Origin: Opitutia bacterium
GTDB lineage: Bacteria > Verrucomicrobiota > Verrucomicrobiia > Opitutales > Opitutaceae
Direction: 5' to 3'
Length of the DNA stretch: 39,075 bases
Assembly (NCBI GenBank): GCA_003153035.1
Contig: PMBT01000012.1
Location: 1-39,075 of the forward strand
Position numbers and translations under genes: made by a program. The notes under the pieces were generated by a model, which saw only the letters and a program-made list of their open reading frames with translations, had not been told where the DNA came from and made no database searches. The stretch's first letter is position 1, and each line of letters opens with the position of its first letter. This document shows positions 16,724 through 26,328 of this stretch, in pieces.

Positions 16724-17449
16724 ATGCTCGGGAAACCCAAGGAACTCGAAGGTGTTCTGCTCGTCGACAAGCCCACGGGCTTCACGTCGCACGACGTGGT
16801 GGCGCGCTTGCGCCGAAAGCTCGCCATGAAGCGCATCGGCCACGCCGGCACACTCGATCCGATGGCGACCGGGCTGCTCATCATGCTGGTCGGCAAGGCC
16901 ACGCGCATCTCGCAGTACCTTACGAACCTCGACAAGGAGTACGCGGGCACGATCGAGTTGGGCAAAATCACCAATTCGCAGGATGCCGACGGCGAAGTCA
17001 TGGAGACGCGGCCGGTGCCGCCGCTCACCGAGGAGCAGGTGCGCGCGGCCATGCAGACGTTTCTCGGCGATCAATACCAGACGCCGCCGATGTTCTCGGC
17101 CATCAAGGTGGACGGAGTGCCGCTCTACAAGATGGCCCGCAAGGGCGAGGAGGTGGAGCGCGAGCCGCGGTTCATCCGCGTGTCGAGTTACGAGCTGACC
17201 CGCTTCGCCCCGCCGCAACTCGACTTCCGCATGCGTTGCAGCAAGGGCACGTACGTGCGCACCCTCGCGCACGATCTCGGCCAGAAACTGGGCTGCGGCG
17301 CGCATCTTTGCGCGCTGCGCCGCACGGCCACGGACAAATTCCGGATCGAGGCGGCGCTGCCGCTCGAAGAGCTTGAGAAGCTGCCGGTGGTGGAGATCGA
17401 GAAACGGCTGCTGCCCGTCTATGAGGTGGTGCCAAGTTTCGTGGCCTGA
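16724..17449 (+). CDS. truB: tRNA pseudouridine(55) synthase
   Basis: The 241-residue protein has [14 protein letters not shown], the catalytic motif [14 protein letters not shown] with Asp45, a mid-domain YAGTIELG and the substrate-binding [16 protein letters not shown]. TruB makes pseudouridine 55 in the T-loop of tRNAs. It is short for the family (about 300 in E. coli) because it lacks a C-terminal PUA-type extension, as in many bacteria. It belongs to the nusA-ribF cluster but is separated from nrnA by the GH88 gene. The 145 bp after it hold no gene; a CCATGC/GCATGG inverted repeat (17547-17575 area) is visible there. Confidence 0.95.
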   Translation: MLGKPKELEGVLLVDKPTGFTSHDVVARLRRKLAMKRIGHAGTLDPMATGLLIMLVGKATRISQYLTNLDKEYAGTIELGKITNSQDADGEVMETRPVPPLTEEQVRAAMQTFLGDQYQTPPMFSAIKVDGVPLYKMARKGEEVEREPRFIRVSSYELTRFAPPQLDFRMRCSKGTYVRTLAHDLGQKLGCGAHLCALRRTATDKFRIEAALPLEELEKLPVVEIEKRLLPVYEVVPSFVA

Positions 17450-17594
17450 CCGAACCAGCCACTGAACAGCCTCGGGTCGCGGGAACAGCCCACGGAGAAA
17501 TCATGAGCAATTTTCCTCACGCCACGGACGCAAAGGAAACCCGCCCTCCCATGCCTTGGTGGCCTTGGCGAGCATGGTGTGAGTTTGGTCCTCG

Positions 17595-18545
17595 ATGAGC
17601 TTTCCCGACCAGTTCGCCGGCCTGGAAAACGTGACGCTGCCGCCGCGGTCGCTACATCTGGCCATTGGCATGTTTGACGGCGTGCACCTTGGCCACCAGG
17701 CGGTGATTGAGGAGGCCGTGCGGGCGGCGCGCCGCGCCGGAGGTCTGGCCGGAGTGCTAACCTTCTGGCCGCACCCGAGCGCATTGTTCAACCCAGCGGG
17801 CCGCACACGGATGCTGATGAGCCCGGAAATGAAATTCCGGGTGCTGCGCCAGCTCGGCGTGGATGTGGTCATCACGCAGACGTTTTCCCCGGAATTCGCC
17901 CGGATCACGGCGGAGGAGTTCCTGCCGCAACTGCAGCGGCGGCTGCCGCGGCTGGCGGGAGTTTACGTCGGGGAGAACTGGCGCTTCGGCGCCGGCCGCC
18001 GTGGCGACGTCCCGCTCCTGCTGGCGGAGGCGGCGCGGCGCCAGGTGCCCGTGCTGAGCATCCCGCGCGTCCATCTCCATGGAGCACCGATCAGCAGCAC
18101 GCGCGTTCGCGATGATCTCGAAGCGGGCCGCCTGGAGGAGGCTAACCTGCTTCTTGGTTATGCCTATTTTGCGGTGGGCGTGGTCGTGCCGGGCCGGAGG
18201 CTCGGGCGCACGCTCGGCTTTCCCACGCTCAACGTGCCGTGGCAGCCGGAGCTCCAGCCGCGTCACGGGGTCTACGCCGTGCGGGTTGGTGATGACCAGA
18301 CCCCCCCGGTGCCGGGCGTGGCGAACTACGGGACCCGCCCGACGGTCGCGTCAGCCGGTGAACCGTTGCTGGAGGTGCACGTACTCGGACCGTGTGCGCT
18401 GTCGACGGGCAGCCACCTCACGGTCGAGTGGCTCAAGTTCCTTCGCCCCGAGCAGAAATTCGCCAGTGTCGATGAACTCCGCGGGCAAGTCGCCCGCGAC
18501 CGCGAATCGGCGGAAGGATGGTTCCGGCAGCCGGTGGCAAAGTAG
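17595..18545 (+). CDS. ribF: Bifunctional riboflavin kinase / FAD synthetase
   Basis: The 316-residue protein has an N-terminal FMN adenylyltransferase domain (about 1-180) with the nucleotidyltransferase motif GMFDGVHLGHQ and ISSTRVRDDLEAG, and a C-terminal riboflavin kinase domain (about 185-310) with GRRLGRTLGFPTLNV and HGVYAVRV. It makes FMN and then FAD. Length and domain order are standard. It follows truB, a frequent pairing. Its stop TAG is part of GTAG followed directly by the palindrome CCCGCGGG (18546-18553), which may be another REP remnant. Confidence 0.95.
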   Translation: MSFPDQFAGLENVTLPPRSLHLAIGMFDGVHLGHQAVIEEAVRAARRAGGLAGVLTFWPHPSALFNPAGRTRMLMSPEMKFRVLRQLGVDVVITQTFSPEFARITAEEFLPQLQRRLPRLAGVYVGENWRFGAGRRGDVPLLLAEAARRQVPVLSIPRVHLHGAPISSTRVRDDLEAGRLEEANLLLGYAYFAVGVVVPGRRLGRTLGFPTLNVPWQPELQPRHGVYAVRVGDDQTPPVPGVANYGTRPTVASAGEPLLEVHVLGPCALSTGSHLTVEWLKFLRPEQKFASVDELRGQVARDRESAEGWFRQPVAK

Positions 18546-18678
18546 CCCGCGGGCCCCTGCTTCGGTGCGCGCCCGGCGCCACCGGCGGCCGAGCCGGGGC
18601 GGCCAGCCGGAATCGACGCGTCCGCTTCTGACGGCGAATCGGGATGGCCCCACCACACCGTCTTGGATCGCCGCCTCC

Positions 18679-18748
18679 GCAGAGACACGGAGAACTCGTC
18701 AACTATTAGTTGACAAAGGTTCCTCGGCGAAACGAGTCAAGTCTCTGC
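18679..18748. repeat. Nested 70-bp inverted repeat with central palindrome, between convergent genes
   Basis: Outer arms GCAGAGAC (18679-18686) and GTCTCTGC (18741-18748) are perfect. Middle arms are ACTCGT (18694-18699) and ACGAGT (18732-18737). Inside lies GTCAAC-TATTA-GTTGAC (18698-18714), part of a 20-bp element seen again at 38549-38568. The structure begins 133 bp after ribF and ends one base before the stop of the converging gene. Confidence 0.6.
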
Positions 18749-18749
18749 G

Positions 18750-19364
18750 TCACTTCTTCGGCGGGTAGCCCACGCTCTGGGCCAGCACGATCTTCTGATC
18801 GGAGCCGAGCTTCATCGCCTTGGCCAGGGGTTCGCGGTTGATGCTGCCGCGGACGACGGTGGCCAGGCCCTCGGAGGAGCAGAAAAGATAGACGTTCTCG
18901 CTGATCAGGCCGGCCTGGATGCCGCCTCCGGCCGCGTCGCCGCCGCGCGAGACATAGACCAGATTCAGCGGCGCCGTGCCGACATAAGCCTGCGTGCCCG
19001 TCAGCGCGCGCAGGTCGCCCGCCACGACTGGCTTCAGGCGGTGTTCCTTCGCGTCGTAAAGGTAGACCCCATCGGCCCCAGCGACGTACACGTCCATTTC
19101 CTGCCGGTTCATCGCGGAGGGCGCGGTTCGTTTGCCGGATTCCGGGCGGTTCACCCCCCAGGCGGCCCACAGGAGATTGGACAGCACCTGCGTGGGCAGC
19201 GGTTCCGGGGCGAACTCGCGTTGCGAGGTGCGATCTTTCAACACCTGCATGAGCGGCCTGCCGCCGCTGGTCTGTGGCGCGGGCAGCGTTGCCGGCGAGA
19301 GGTCCCGTGCCGCCGCGGCGCTGAGGAAAATAGCGAGGGGGATGATGATCGATAGTTTGGACAT
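18750..19364 (-). CDS. Exported nitroreductase-family (SagB/ThcOx-type) flavoprotein
   Basis: The 204-residue protein has an N-terminal signal (KLSIIIPLAIFLSAAAA) followed by a nitroreductase fold: the FMN-binding start KDRTSQREFAPEPLP, LLWAAWGVNRP, RTAPSAMNRQE, and the C-terminal AQSVGYPPK. SagB-type members oxidise peptides or other substrates using FMN. Here a signal peptide implies a periplasmic protein, so the flavin would have to be exported or the protein folded before export; no twin arginine is seen. The start at 19364 gives the signal peptide. It starts 17 bp after the GH105-like gene on the same strand, but a functional link is not evident. Confidence 0.8.
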   Translation of the reverse strand: MSKLSIIIPLAIFLSAAAARDLSPATLPAPQTSGGRPLMQVLKDRTSQREFAPEPLPTQVLSNLLWAAWGVNRPESGKRTAPSAMNRQEMDVYVAGADGVYLYDAKEHRLKPVVAGDLRALTGTQAYVGTAPLNLVYVSRGGDAAGGGIQAGLISENVYLFCSSEGLATVVRGSINREPLAKAMKLGSDQKIVLAQSVGYPPKK

Positions 19365-19381
19365 TGTAGTGGGTGGCCTGA

Positions 19382-20440
19382 TCAAAGCGGAGGGGGATTT
19401 CGCGGCAAGCGGCGTGCGGCGGTTTCCATCATCAGGAAGAAGGCCTGGCCTTCGGGCGAGACGCCAGGGCGGTCGAAGGTTGGCGCGCCGGCCACCCCCT
19501 GAACGAATCCATCGCGATCCACCTTGGCCCGGGCGGCCGCACGCATGCGCTCGGCTGCCGGGAGATAGTCGGCCGGCAGCCAGCCGCCGCGGACGCTTTC
19601 GAATATGGCGTAGGCGAGCATCTGCGCGAGATTGGTTTCAACGAACGACTCGGGGTCATCAACGACGTTCTGAAACAAGCCATCGGCCCGCTGGTGGGCG
19701 AGGCACCCTTCGATCACTTCCCGCAGATATCCAGCCAGGCGGGCTTTGGCCGTGGCGCGGTCGGCCGGCCACGCGCGGATGATCCGGGTGAGACCTGCGG
19801 CCGCCCAGCCGTTGCCACCGCCCCAGCAAGCCGGGTCCGTCAGGCGCTGGGCTTTCTCGTCCCAGATGTGCGCGAGCAGCTTCTTGCGGGGGTTCCACAG
19901 CCGTCGCCAGTGGCCTTCGATCTGGCTCAACGCCTCGGTATGATGCCCGGTGTAGGCCAGGAACGGCGGGGTGGTGTGGAAACTGTCCGACCAGATGGTT
20001 TCACTCGTGTGAAAGATCGTGCCATCGGCGGCCCGCGGCGCGCGCTTGAGGACATAGGCAAGCGAGTGCTCCAGCGCCCGATGGAGGACGGGATCGCCGG
20101 TCAGATGGGCCGCCCGGGCGAGGGCCTCGCCGCCCATCAGAGGGTCCACCGGGGCTCCGTCCAGCGCGGCCGGCACACCATCCTTCGACAGATAGATCAG
20201 GCTCGCGCGGGCCATCATCACCACCAGCTCATCCTGTCCCTCCTCCAGGAATGCCTGGGCGAGGACGCCCTGCTCCCAGGATTTGCGCTGCATGGACAGC
20301 GCCGCCGCCCGCACTCTCTCGACCAGAGGATCGGGATCGACGGGATTCCCCATGCGCGAGACTGGCTCCTGGGCGGGCACGAACAGAGAAGAGCAGGCGA
20401 TCGTGGCGGCGGTCAATGCGGTACGTCGGGAGGCGCGCAT
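19382..20440 (-). CDS. Secreted GH105/GH88-type unsaturated glycuronyl hydrolase
   Basis: The 352-residue protein has an N-terminal signal (MRASRRTALTAATIACSSLF) and alpha/alpha-barrel features of the YteR/GH105 clan: SETIWSDSFHTTPPFLAY with Asp152 at the expected catalytic position, WGGGNGWAAAG (206-216) where many relatives have WGRGNGW, and GLFQNVVDD. GH105 enzymes remove unsaturated galacturonic acid from rhamnogalacturonan fragments. Overall similarity to well-studied members looks modest, so the exact substrate is open. It lies 34 bp after the double-VWA gene and 17 bp before the nitroreductase-type gene. Confidence 0.75.
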   Translation of the reverse strand: MRASRRTALTAATIACSSLFVPAQEPVSRMGNPVDPDPLVERVRAAALSMQRKSWEQGVLAQAFLEEGQDELVVMMARASLIYLSKDGVPAALDGAPVDPLMGGEALARAAHLTGDPVLHRALEHSLAYVLKRAPRAADGTIFHTSETIWSDSFHTTPPFLAYTGHHTEALSQIEGHWRRLWNPRKKLLAHIWDEKAQRLTDPACWGGGNGWAAAGLTRIIRAWPADRATAKARLAGYLREVIEGCLAHQRADGLFQNVVDDPESFVETNLAQMLAYAIFESVRGGWLPADYLPAAERMRAAARAKVDRDGFVQGVAGAPTFDRPGVSPEGQAFFLMMETAARRLPRNPPPL

Positions 20441-20474
20441 GGTCAGGCAAGGAGCAACGGCCCGTCTGGTGGGT

Positions 20475-23400
20475 TCAGGGCCTCCCGCGCGCCCGGTCGA
20501 AGTAGAGCTTCACGCCGGCGTTGTACCCGTCGGAGAACTTGCGATAGCTGGCGTCTCCCTTGATGTATTCGGAACCGATGAGGGAGAACTTCTTCCACAT
20601 GACCTCCGCGACCTCCTTGGGCTCCACGCCGATGCCGTTAAAATTCTCCGCAACCTCGTGGGCGAACGCCTCGGCCTCGTTGAGCACCTCGGCGTAGGGC
20701 AACCCCTCCAGGGTAAACGCCGCGACCGACCAGACCGAGGAATCGACACCCACGTAGAAGCCGATGCCGTACGACTCAGCGTCCTGTAACATGTCCAGCA
20801 GCGACGTTTCGGCCGCTCCATTTTCGCCGGTCGAAAGCACGGACGTCACCGCGTAGGTCGCCGGGTCGATCGCGAGCCAGCCCCACAGCGGCCGGCCGCC
20901 CGAGTCGACGGGGTTTTTCGAGAAAAGCAGGTATTCGGAACCCGACTTCACGCGCTGGACCACCTCGTCGGGAAAACCCTTCTGCTTGAGGTCGCGGGCA
21001 AACCGGTCGCGGTTCTTCGGCGCGACGGTGACGAAGTCGCCGGGCGATTTCCAGAAATCGAGCACCGATTTTGCGCCCACCAGGCGGCCCTCGAAGGCGG
21101 TCGAGGTGAGGCCGGCCATCAGGCGGAATGCCGCGCAAGCCGCCGGATCGCCATAAATGTCCGGGTCGCTCTGGCGCAGGTCGAGCGACTGCACGAAGGC
21201 ACCATTCTGGGTGGCTGCCGTGTAGATAATCGCCCGCGGTCTGGCCGCCCGAGACAACCCGACTCCGAGGTCGGCGCGGCGCGCTTCCTCCCACCGCGTC
21301 TGGGCAGCCAGAAACGCGGCGATCTTCGCGCGGGCGAGCCAGCGCACGATCGACGGGCCGTCTGGGCGTTCTGCTGGCTTCTGTTCATGGGAGAGCCGCG
21401 CCAGCGTCTCGGCGGCGGGGGTCGGCAGGTCCGGCGCGACGAGGGCGAGGCTGTGAAAAATGTCGCCGAGTTTGCCGTCGTGCAGTTCCCGCACGGCGGG
21501 AGGAAGCGTCTTCCCGCCGAGGAAGCGGATCGTGAGTTCCTCGCGCACCGGCTTCCATTCCGCGGGATTGAATCCCGTCGGACCGGTCACAACTCCGGCG
21601 GCGCTTTCGAGCCGCGCCCGGACGATGCGGTCGCGGCTGGGGCCGGATTCGACATAGAACAGATCGACGGCATCGCGGGAAAGCGCGGAGTTGGGCAGCC
21701 GTCCGCTCCAGAGAATGAAACGTGTCGGACCCGCGGCACCGCCGCCGAGGGCGCTGGCCATGTCGGCGATTTTTCCGGCCGCGGTGGGTTTGGCGGATTC
21801 GCAGTAGACCGCAACGATGAGCTCGGTCTCAGGAATGTCCGCCTTCCCTGCGTTGGTGGCGGCGCCGGCGAGGAATGTCGCGGCGTCGCCGTCCTTGGCC
21901 AGAAACGGAAACGCCCATGTCCCTTGCGGTGTCGTCAGCAGCGGCACGCTGGCAGGCGGTTCGCCGGCGGCGTGGGCGCGGAACCAGCTTTTCCCGGCTT
22001 CGGAGAGCTTTGCCTGCTTCGGCTCGGCAGTGACGCCGCGGGCGGCGAACCACTGCAGGGCGAGGTTCGCCAGATCGGCGGCAGTGCCGCTGTCCTGGGT
22101 CAGCACAGCCTCGGGGGCGGAACTCGAATTCCAAGGCTTCTCGGCGGAGCCCGCCACCCGGAGATTGGCGAGCGTGGCCCACAGGTCCTTTTCAGTTCCG
22201 GCCAGAAGCTTCGTCCAGCGCTCAGCCCCCGCAGCGGTGAGCCGTGGCGGCAAAGCCTCTACCGGACGCGGTTTTCCGGCGAGATCGGTCTTGATCGCAG
22301 CCGCCTGCTGCCCGGCACGGACGACGTTCCGGAAGACTCCCTGACTCTTCAGCTCGGCGATCAGCTTCTCGACCCTCCCCTGCGGCGACGCCTCATCGAA
22401 AAGCGGATACTTGGGCCGACGCGTCATCAGCCACTGGTCGTCCGGACTCGCGGCCCGCGGTGTGGCGACGCGGGCGAGCTCCTGGCCGTTGCAGGTCAGG
22501 CGCCATTCACCGGCGGGTGGCACGTCGAACAACAGAACGCCGCGCCGATTGGCACCGTCGGGCACGACGGTGTTCTCTGAAAACCCAAACAGCAGTTCCT
22601 GCGCGGTGGCGAGCGGCGGACGGGCTCTCTCCGGTTGGGCCGGGCCGGACGCGAAGGATCCCAGGCCTCTGCGCTTGGCGACCGCTTCCGTGGACGGCGC
22701 CTCTTTCGTCTCGGTCGCGGCAGATCCCGGCGCTGCGGGCACGGGTTCAAGACGGAAAAGCTGTTTCAGTTGCGTCGAATAGCGGTCGTCGGTGTCCGCC
22801 ACGGTCACATCGACCGCCAGGAGCGGCCGGCCGAAACCGGAATCCTTGCCCGTCAGAAACATGTCGTTGATCGCGGCGGACAAGCCGAGCTCGGGGACGG
22901 TCACCCCCGCGGGAGGGGCTGTCAGCAGAGGACGATCGAACGGTAGAACGAAGTCGCGGTCCTTGAGCTCCATGAACAGGGCCGTCGGCCGCGACTTCAG
23001 AGCCGCGGGCACGCAGTAGATCTGCTGGAAGCGGTTGTGCGAACCCGGGGCGAGCGACAAATCACGGTACAAGCCGCCGGGCAGACCATCGGTCAACGGC
23101 GCGAGCGGCGTCGACAACAGTCCCTTGTCGGTGTGGATCAGCAGGGCAAACTGGGCCGAGGGCTTCAGGTCGGCCAGGGCCTGCACGCGGGACTCGAACG
23201 CCAGCTGCACCAGCCGGAAAACGTTTCCTGTTCCCGGCGCGACGCCACCGACGGCATCGCCCGAGTCCTGGGATCCCAGCAGACGCACCGTAAAAGTATC
23301 CGAGAGGGCGCCCGTGGCCTGCGTGGGAAGATCGGCGAGCGCCTCCGGGCGCGGCGGCAGGGGACCGACGAGCGCGAGGTCCATGTGATGATAGTTTGTG

Positions 23401-26147
23401 TCGTAGAAATGCAGTGACGCGCTCTGGAGGTTTGCGCCCTGCACGAGAAAGACGAGATTGCCCTCGAGGGGCTGGCCGGGAGTGACGGTCACCTCGGGCT
23501 CGCCCGGGAGGAAGAGGGGTGGGGTTTCGAGTGCTGAAAGCAGCGACGGGGGACACTCGCCGGCTTCGTTCCACCGGAGGAAGACGTGGTGCCGGAGGTC
23601 GGGGATGACGTAAGGTGGAGTGGCCCGGCGAATCTTGCCGGGCGGACGCCCTGTGGTAACCCAGGCGGCGGGATGCATCGCGCCCTTGTCCGGGACGAAG
23701 ACTTCCTGCTCGGGCAGATTGTTCTTCAGGGTGACGCTCAGGACAACAAAGCGGTAGGGGTCCGGCAGGGCGATGCCGTGGAGCTTCGAATACAAGGTCG
23801 CGCGGTGCACGGTTATCTCGACGGCGTCGTTGTGCCCGACGAGTTCGAGCGGGATGCGGTTGAGTTCGAGGGATTCGGCGGTTGCCGCTGCGGAAGGAGG
23901 GGCGGATGGCGCGGAGGCCGGCGATGGCGCCAGCGAGACCACGGCGGGGCCGGTGGCCTCGCTGGCCGGGGCATTGTTGATCGTGGCGGTAAGGCAGCCG
24001 ACGCTGTGCTCGGCGGTAAAGCCGGATACCGGCAGGGCGAAAAGACCGGTGCCGCCGTGGAGGTGGTGCGCACCAGCGGCGTCGGGTTTGTCGATCAACA
24101 CCTCAACGGCGATCTCGTTGCCGCCAGCGCCGGGTTCCTTAAGCGACTTCTCGAGCGAGGCGAGAGCCTTGGCGAGGGAGTCGGTGCCGGGGCTCACGAC
24201 GAAGGAACCACCGGAAAGCCGGGCGGCGCTCTCAAACGGCGCCTGCTCCTTGGTGTCGACCATGCCGACCCAGAGGCTGCGGATTCCTTGGTCCTTGAAC
24301 GCGGCCAGTACCTCCTCGAACTTCTTGTGTTGCGCGGCATCCGGGACGCTGAGCGCAGCGTCGGTGATGAACAGCAGGTAGCGGTTGTGCGACGGGATCT
24401 TTTCGAGCGAGGCCAGGGCGGCTTGGGCGGCCTTGAGCGTCTCGGTACCGCCGCCCGCATTGATCGGCGCGAGCGCGCGAAGCAGGCGGGTCGGGTCGGC
24501 GGTGAGGACCTGCACGAGATCGACGTTGTCGGAAAAGGTGAAGAGTTGCACGACGCTGCCGGCGGGCAGGCGGCCGAAGAAACCGCGGAGCAGGTCTTTC
24601 GCCTTCTCGATGCGATAACCGCAGACGGGGTTTTTCGGGTCCATGTCCATCGAGCCGCTGACGTCGAGGACGAGCGTGAGCACGGGGGTGTTGCTGGCCG
24701 CCACCTTGGCGGGACGGCGGTAGGTGATGCGGTAGTCGCGGTCCACCAGCCGTCCGATCTGTGCGAAGACGTCGGCGATCGTGTCGGGTTGGGCGCGGAA
24801 GGTGGCGCCGCCGGAGGCGTCGGCGAGCCGCTTGAGGGTCTCCACGTCGGGCTTCTCTCCGTAGCCAATCGTGAAGAGCGGCACGGGCGTCTTGGCCACG
24901 GCATCGAAGACCTGCTCCGGCGTGGCCCGGCTGCCATAGCCGGGATCGTCGACCTGGGCGTCGAAACCGTCGGTAAAGACGACGATGGCGCTGCGCCGGT
25001 GGCCGGCGCACTTGGAGAGTCCGCGCATGATGGCGTCGTAAAGCCGCGTGCTGCCCTCGGACTTGAGCGCGCGGATGGCGTCGAGCAGCGTGGCGCGGTC
25101 GGCGGCGGGGAGATCCTTCACCTTCGTGTCGAAATCGATGAAATCGACGGTGCATTCGGCCGGCAGCTTCTCCACAAAGCGCAGCGCGGCTTCCTGGGCC
25201 TGCGCGAAGATCTTGCGCATCGAGAACGAGGAGTCGAAGAGCACGACGACGTGGAGCTTGGCGGGGATGGACTCGACGGACAGCACCTGGCCCGGCTGGC
25301 CACCCTCGACGATGCGCACCGCCTCGGGCTTGGGCGCCTCTGAGAACATCGGAGCGGCCACGAGCAGACGGCCCGTTTCGCCGTCGGCAGTGGCGTCGCG
25401 CAGCACCAGTTCAGTGAGGCCCTTTGACTTCTCGCCCTCGAGGGTGCGCATCTGGGGCCAGTCGACGACCGTCTCCCCGCCACTCGAAACCGGGATGAGT
25501 GTGGAGCGCAGCTCGCGCACGCCCTCGCCGCCGCCGGCGACCAGTTGCCAGTAACCGGCGGGCAGGCGGAAAAGGGCGTCGCCGGCTGGGGTGGTGTCAG
25601 GCGCGGCGGCGGGGCCCTTGAAGAGCGGATGGCGCAGGGTGAAACCCCTCTCGGGCGTGGCGGTCAGGCGGGTCTGTCCGGTGTTGCGGACGAGCAAAGA
25701 GCCGGTGGCCTCGCCCCAGCGGACGTCCGGCGCCGCGCCCTGGTCCTCGAGTTGCACGGTAAGCGAGCGCGGCTCCTTGCCAGTGAGCGCGAGTTCGATG
25801 GTCCAGGTGGCCGGATACTGCGGCAGACCGTCGAAGAGCTGCGAGGCGGCGCGCTCGGACTTGAAGTCCCACTGCAGGTCGCTGGTCAGGCCGTAGGCTC
25901 CGAATTTCGCGGCAGCCTTGGCCTTGAAGCGGACGGCGGTGTCAGGTGCGGCGGCGATCACACGCAGGGCGACTAAGTGGGTGCCATCGTTGGCGAAGGT
26001 GAGCTCGGTCTTGGGTGCGGCCGGAGTGAGCGCCAATTCGAGCGCGGTGCCAGGGTCGAGCGTCTGCGGGGCGGCCGCGGCAAGGCCGGACAACGCAAGG
26101 GCGAACAGCGCGGAGACGACGGGGCGGAGAGGTAGGACGGAACGCAT
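20475..26147 (-). CDS. Very large secreted protein with two VWA domains
   Basis: The 1890-residue protein has a signal peptide (about 1-26). An N-terminal beta-rich region is followed by a first VWA domain with DSSFSM (305-310) and VVFTDGFDAQ, and a second with the canonical MIDAS DVSGSM (495-500), TFSDN and LFITDAALS. A long C-terminal region with no domain I recognise makes up two thirds of the protein. It has a short Pro/Ala/Ser-rich linker near residue 740 and a C-terminal segment rich in Tyr/Phe (GYNAGVKLYF). No membrane helix or sorting signal is apparent at the end. Metal-dependent ligand binding at the cell surface or in the periplasm is inferred. It is preceded by CsgG-like and AsmA-like genes on the same strand. 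Confidence 0.9.
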   Translation of the reverse strand: MRSVLPLRPVVSALFALALSGLAAAAPQTLDPGTALELALTPAAPKTELTFANDGTHLVALRVIAAAPDTAVRFKAKAAAKFGAYGLTSDLQWDFKSERAASQLFDGLPQYPATWTIELALTGKEPRSLTVQLEDQGAAPDVRWGEATGSLLVRNTGQTRLTATPERGFTLRHPLFKGPAAAPDTTPAGDALFRLPAGYWQLVAGGGEGVRELRSTLIPVSSGGETVVDWPQMRTLEGEKSKGLTELVLRDATADGETGRLLVAAPMFSEAPKPEAVRIVEGGQPGQVLSVESIPAKLHVVVLFDSSFSMRKIFAQAQEAALRFVEKLPAECTVDFIDFDTKVKDLPAADRATLLDAIRALKSEGSTRLYDAIMRGLSKCAGHRRSAIVVFTDGFDAQVDDPGYGSRATPEQVFDAVAKTPVPLFTIGYGEKPDVETLKRLADASGGATFRAQPDTIADVFAQIGRLVDRDYRITYRRPAKVAASNTPVLTLVLDVSGSMDMDPKNPVCGYRIEKAKDLLRGFFGRLPAGSVVQLFTFSDNVDLVQVLTADPTRLLRALAPINAGGGTETLKAAQAALASLEKIPSHNRYLLFITDAALSVPDAAQHKKFEEVLAAFKDQGIRSLWVGMVDTKEQAPFESAARLSGGSFVVSPGTDSLAKALASLEKSLKEPGAGGNEIAVEVLIDKPDAAGAHHLHGGTGLFALPVSGFTAEHSVGCLTATINNAPASEATGPAVVSLAPSPASAPSAPPSAAATAESLELNRIPLELVGHNDAVEITVHRATLYSKLHGIALPDPYRFVVLSVTLKNNLPEQEVFVPDKGAMHPAAWVTTGRPPGKIRRATPPYVIPDLRHHVFLRWNEAGECPPSLLSALETPPLFLPGEPEVTVTPGQPLEGNLVFLVQGANLQSASLHFYDTNYHHMDLALVGPLPPRPEALADLPTQATGALSDTFTVRLLGSQDSGDAVGGVAPGTGNVFRLVQLAFESRVQALADLKPSAQFALLIHTDKGLLSTPLAPLTDGLPGGLYRDLSLAPGSHNRFQQIYCVPAALKSRPTALFMELKDRDFVLPFDRPLLTAPPAGVTVPELGLSAAINDMFLTGKDSGFGRPLLAVDVTVADTDDRYSTQLKQLFRLEPVPAAPGSAATETKEAPSTEAVAKRRGLGSFASGPAQPERARPPLATAQELLFGFSENTVVPDGANRRGVLLFDVPPAGEWRLTCNGQELARVATPRAASPDDQWLMTRRPKYPLFDEASPQGRVEKLIAELKSQGVFRNVVRAGQQAAAIKTDLAGKPRPVEALPPRLTAAGAERWTKLLAGTEKDLWATLANLRVAGSAEKPWNSSSAPEAVLTQDSGTAADLANLALQWFAARGVTAEPKQAKLSEAGKSWFRAHAAGEPPASVPLLTTPQGTWAFPFLAKDGDAATFLAGAATNAGKADIPETELIVAVYCESAKPTAAGKIADMASALGGGAAGPTRFILWSGRLPNSALSRDAVDLFYVESGPSRDRIVRARLESAAGVVTGPTGFNPAEWKPVREELTIRFLGGKTLPPAVRELHDGKLGDIFHSLALVAPDLPTPAAETLARLSHEQKPAERPDGPSIVRWLARAKIAAFLAAQTRWEEARRADLGVGLSRAARPRAIIYTAATQNGAFVQSLDLRQSDPDIYGDPAACAAFRLMAGLTSTAFEGRLVGAKSVLDFWKSPGDFVTVAPKNRDRFARDLKQKGFPDEVVQRVKSGSEYLLFSKNPVDSGGRPLWGWLAIDPATYAVTSVLSTGENGAAETSLLDMLQDAESYGIGFYVGVDSSVWSVAAFTLEGLPYAEVLNEAEAFAHEVAENFNGIGVEPKEVAEVMWKKFSLIGSEYIKGDASYRKFSDGYNAGVKLYFDRARGRP

Positions 26148-26195
26148 GGGAGGACGGGGTGGGCGGACCGGTCGCGAAACGGCGCGAGAACGCCG

Positions 26196-26219
26196 CCATT
26201 TTGGCGGGAATCAAAATGG
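26196..26219. promoter_or_regulatory. Inverted repeat upstream of the double-VWA gene
   Basis: CCATTTT (26196-26202) and AAAATGG (26213-26219) are perfect 7-bp arms with a 10-nt spacer, 49 bp upstream of the ATG at 26147. The size and place fit a dimeric regulator site. A CTGGCC-CCAA-GGCCAG hairpin (26273-26288) lies between this and the end of the CsgG-like gene and may mark the 3' end of that transcript. Confidence 0.3.
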
Positions 26220-26328
26220 TGCCAACAACAAAGGTCGGGCAAGGCGTTAGCCAGAATCAGTCCTCAGGAGCACTGGCCCCAAGGCCAGAACTCCGCGCCC
26301 GCCGCCTGGGGCTCAAGCTGAAGCCGTG

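Noticed and set aside
18545-18554. Palindrome GCCCGCGGGC at the ribF stop as a definite REP
   Set aside because: The CCCGCGGG core is common at this base composition and no loop or spacer supports a real hairpin; kept only as a possible remnant.
23586-25343. 585-codon open frame on the plus strand opposite the double-VWA gene
   Set aside because: Antisense shadow, Gly/Arg/Glu-rich; the minus strand has the VWA motifs.
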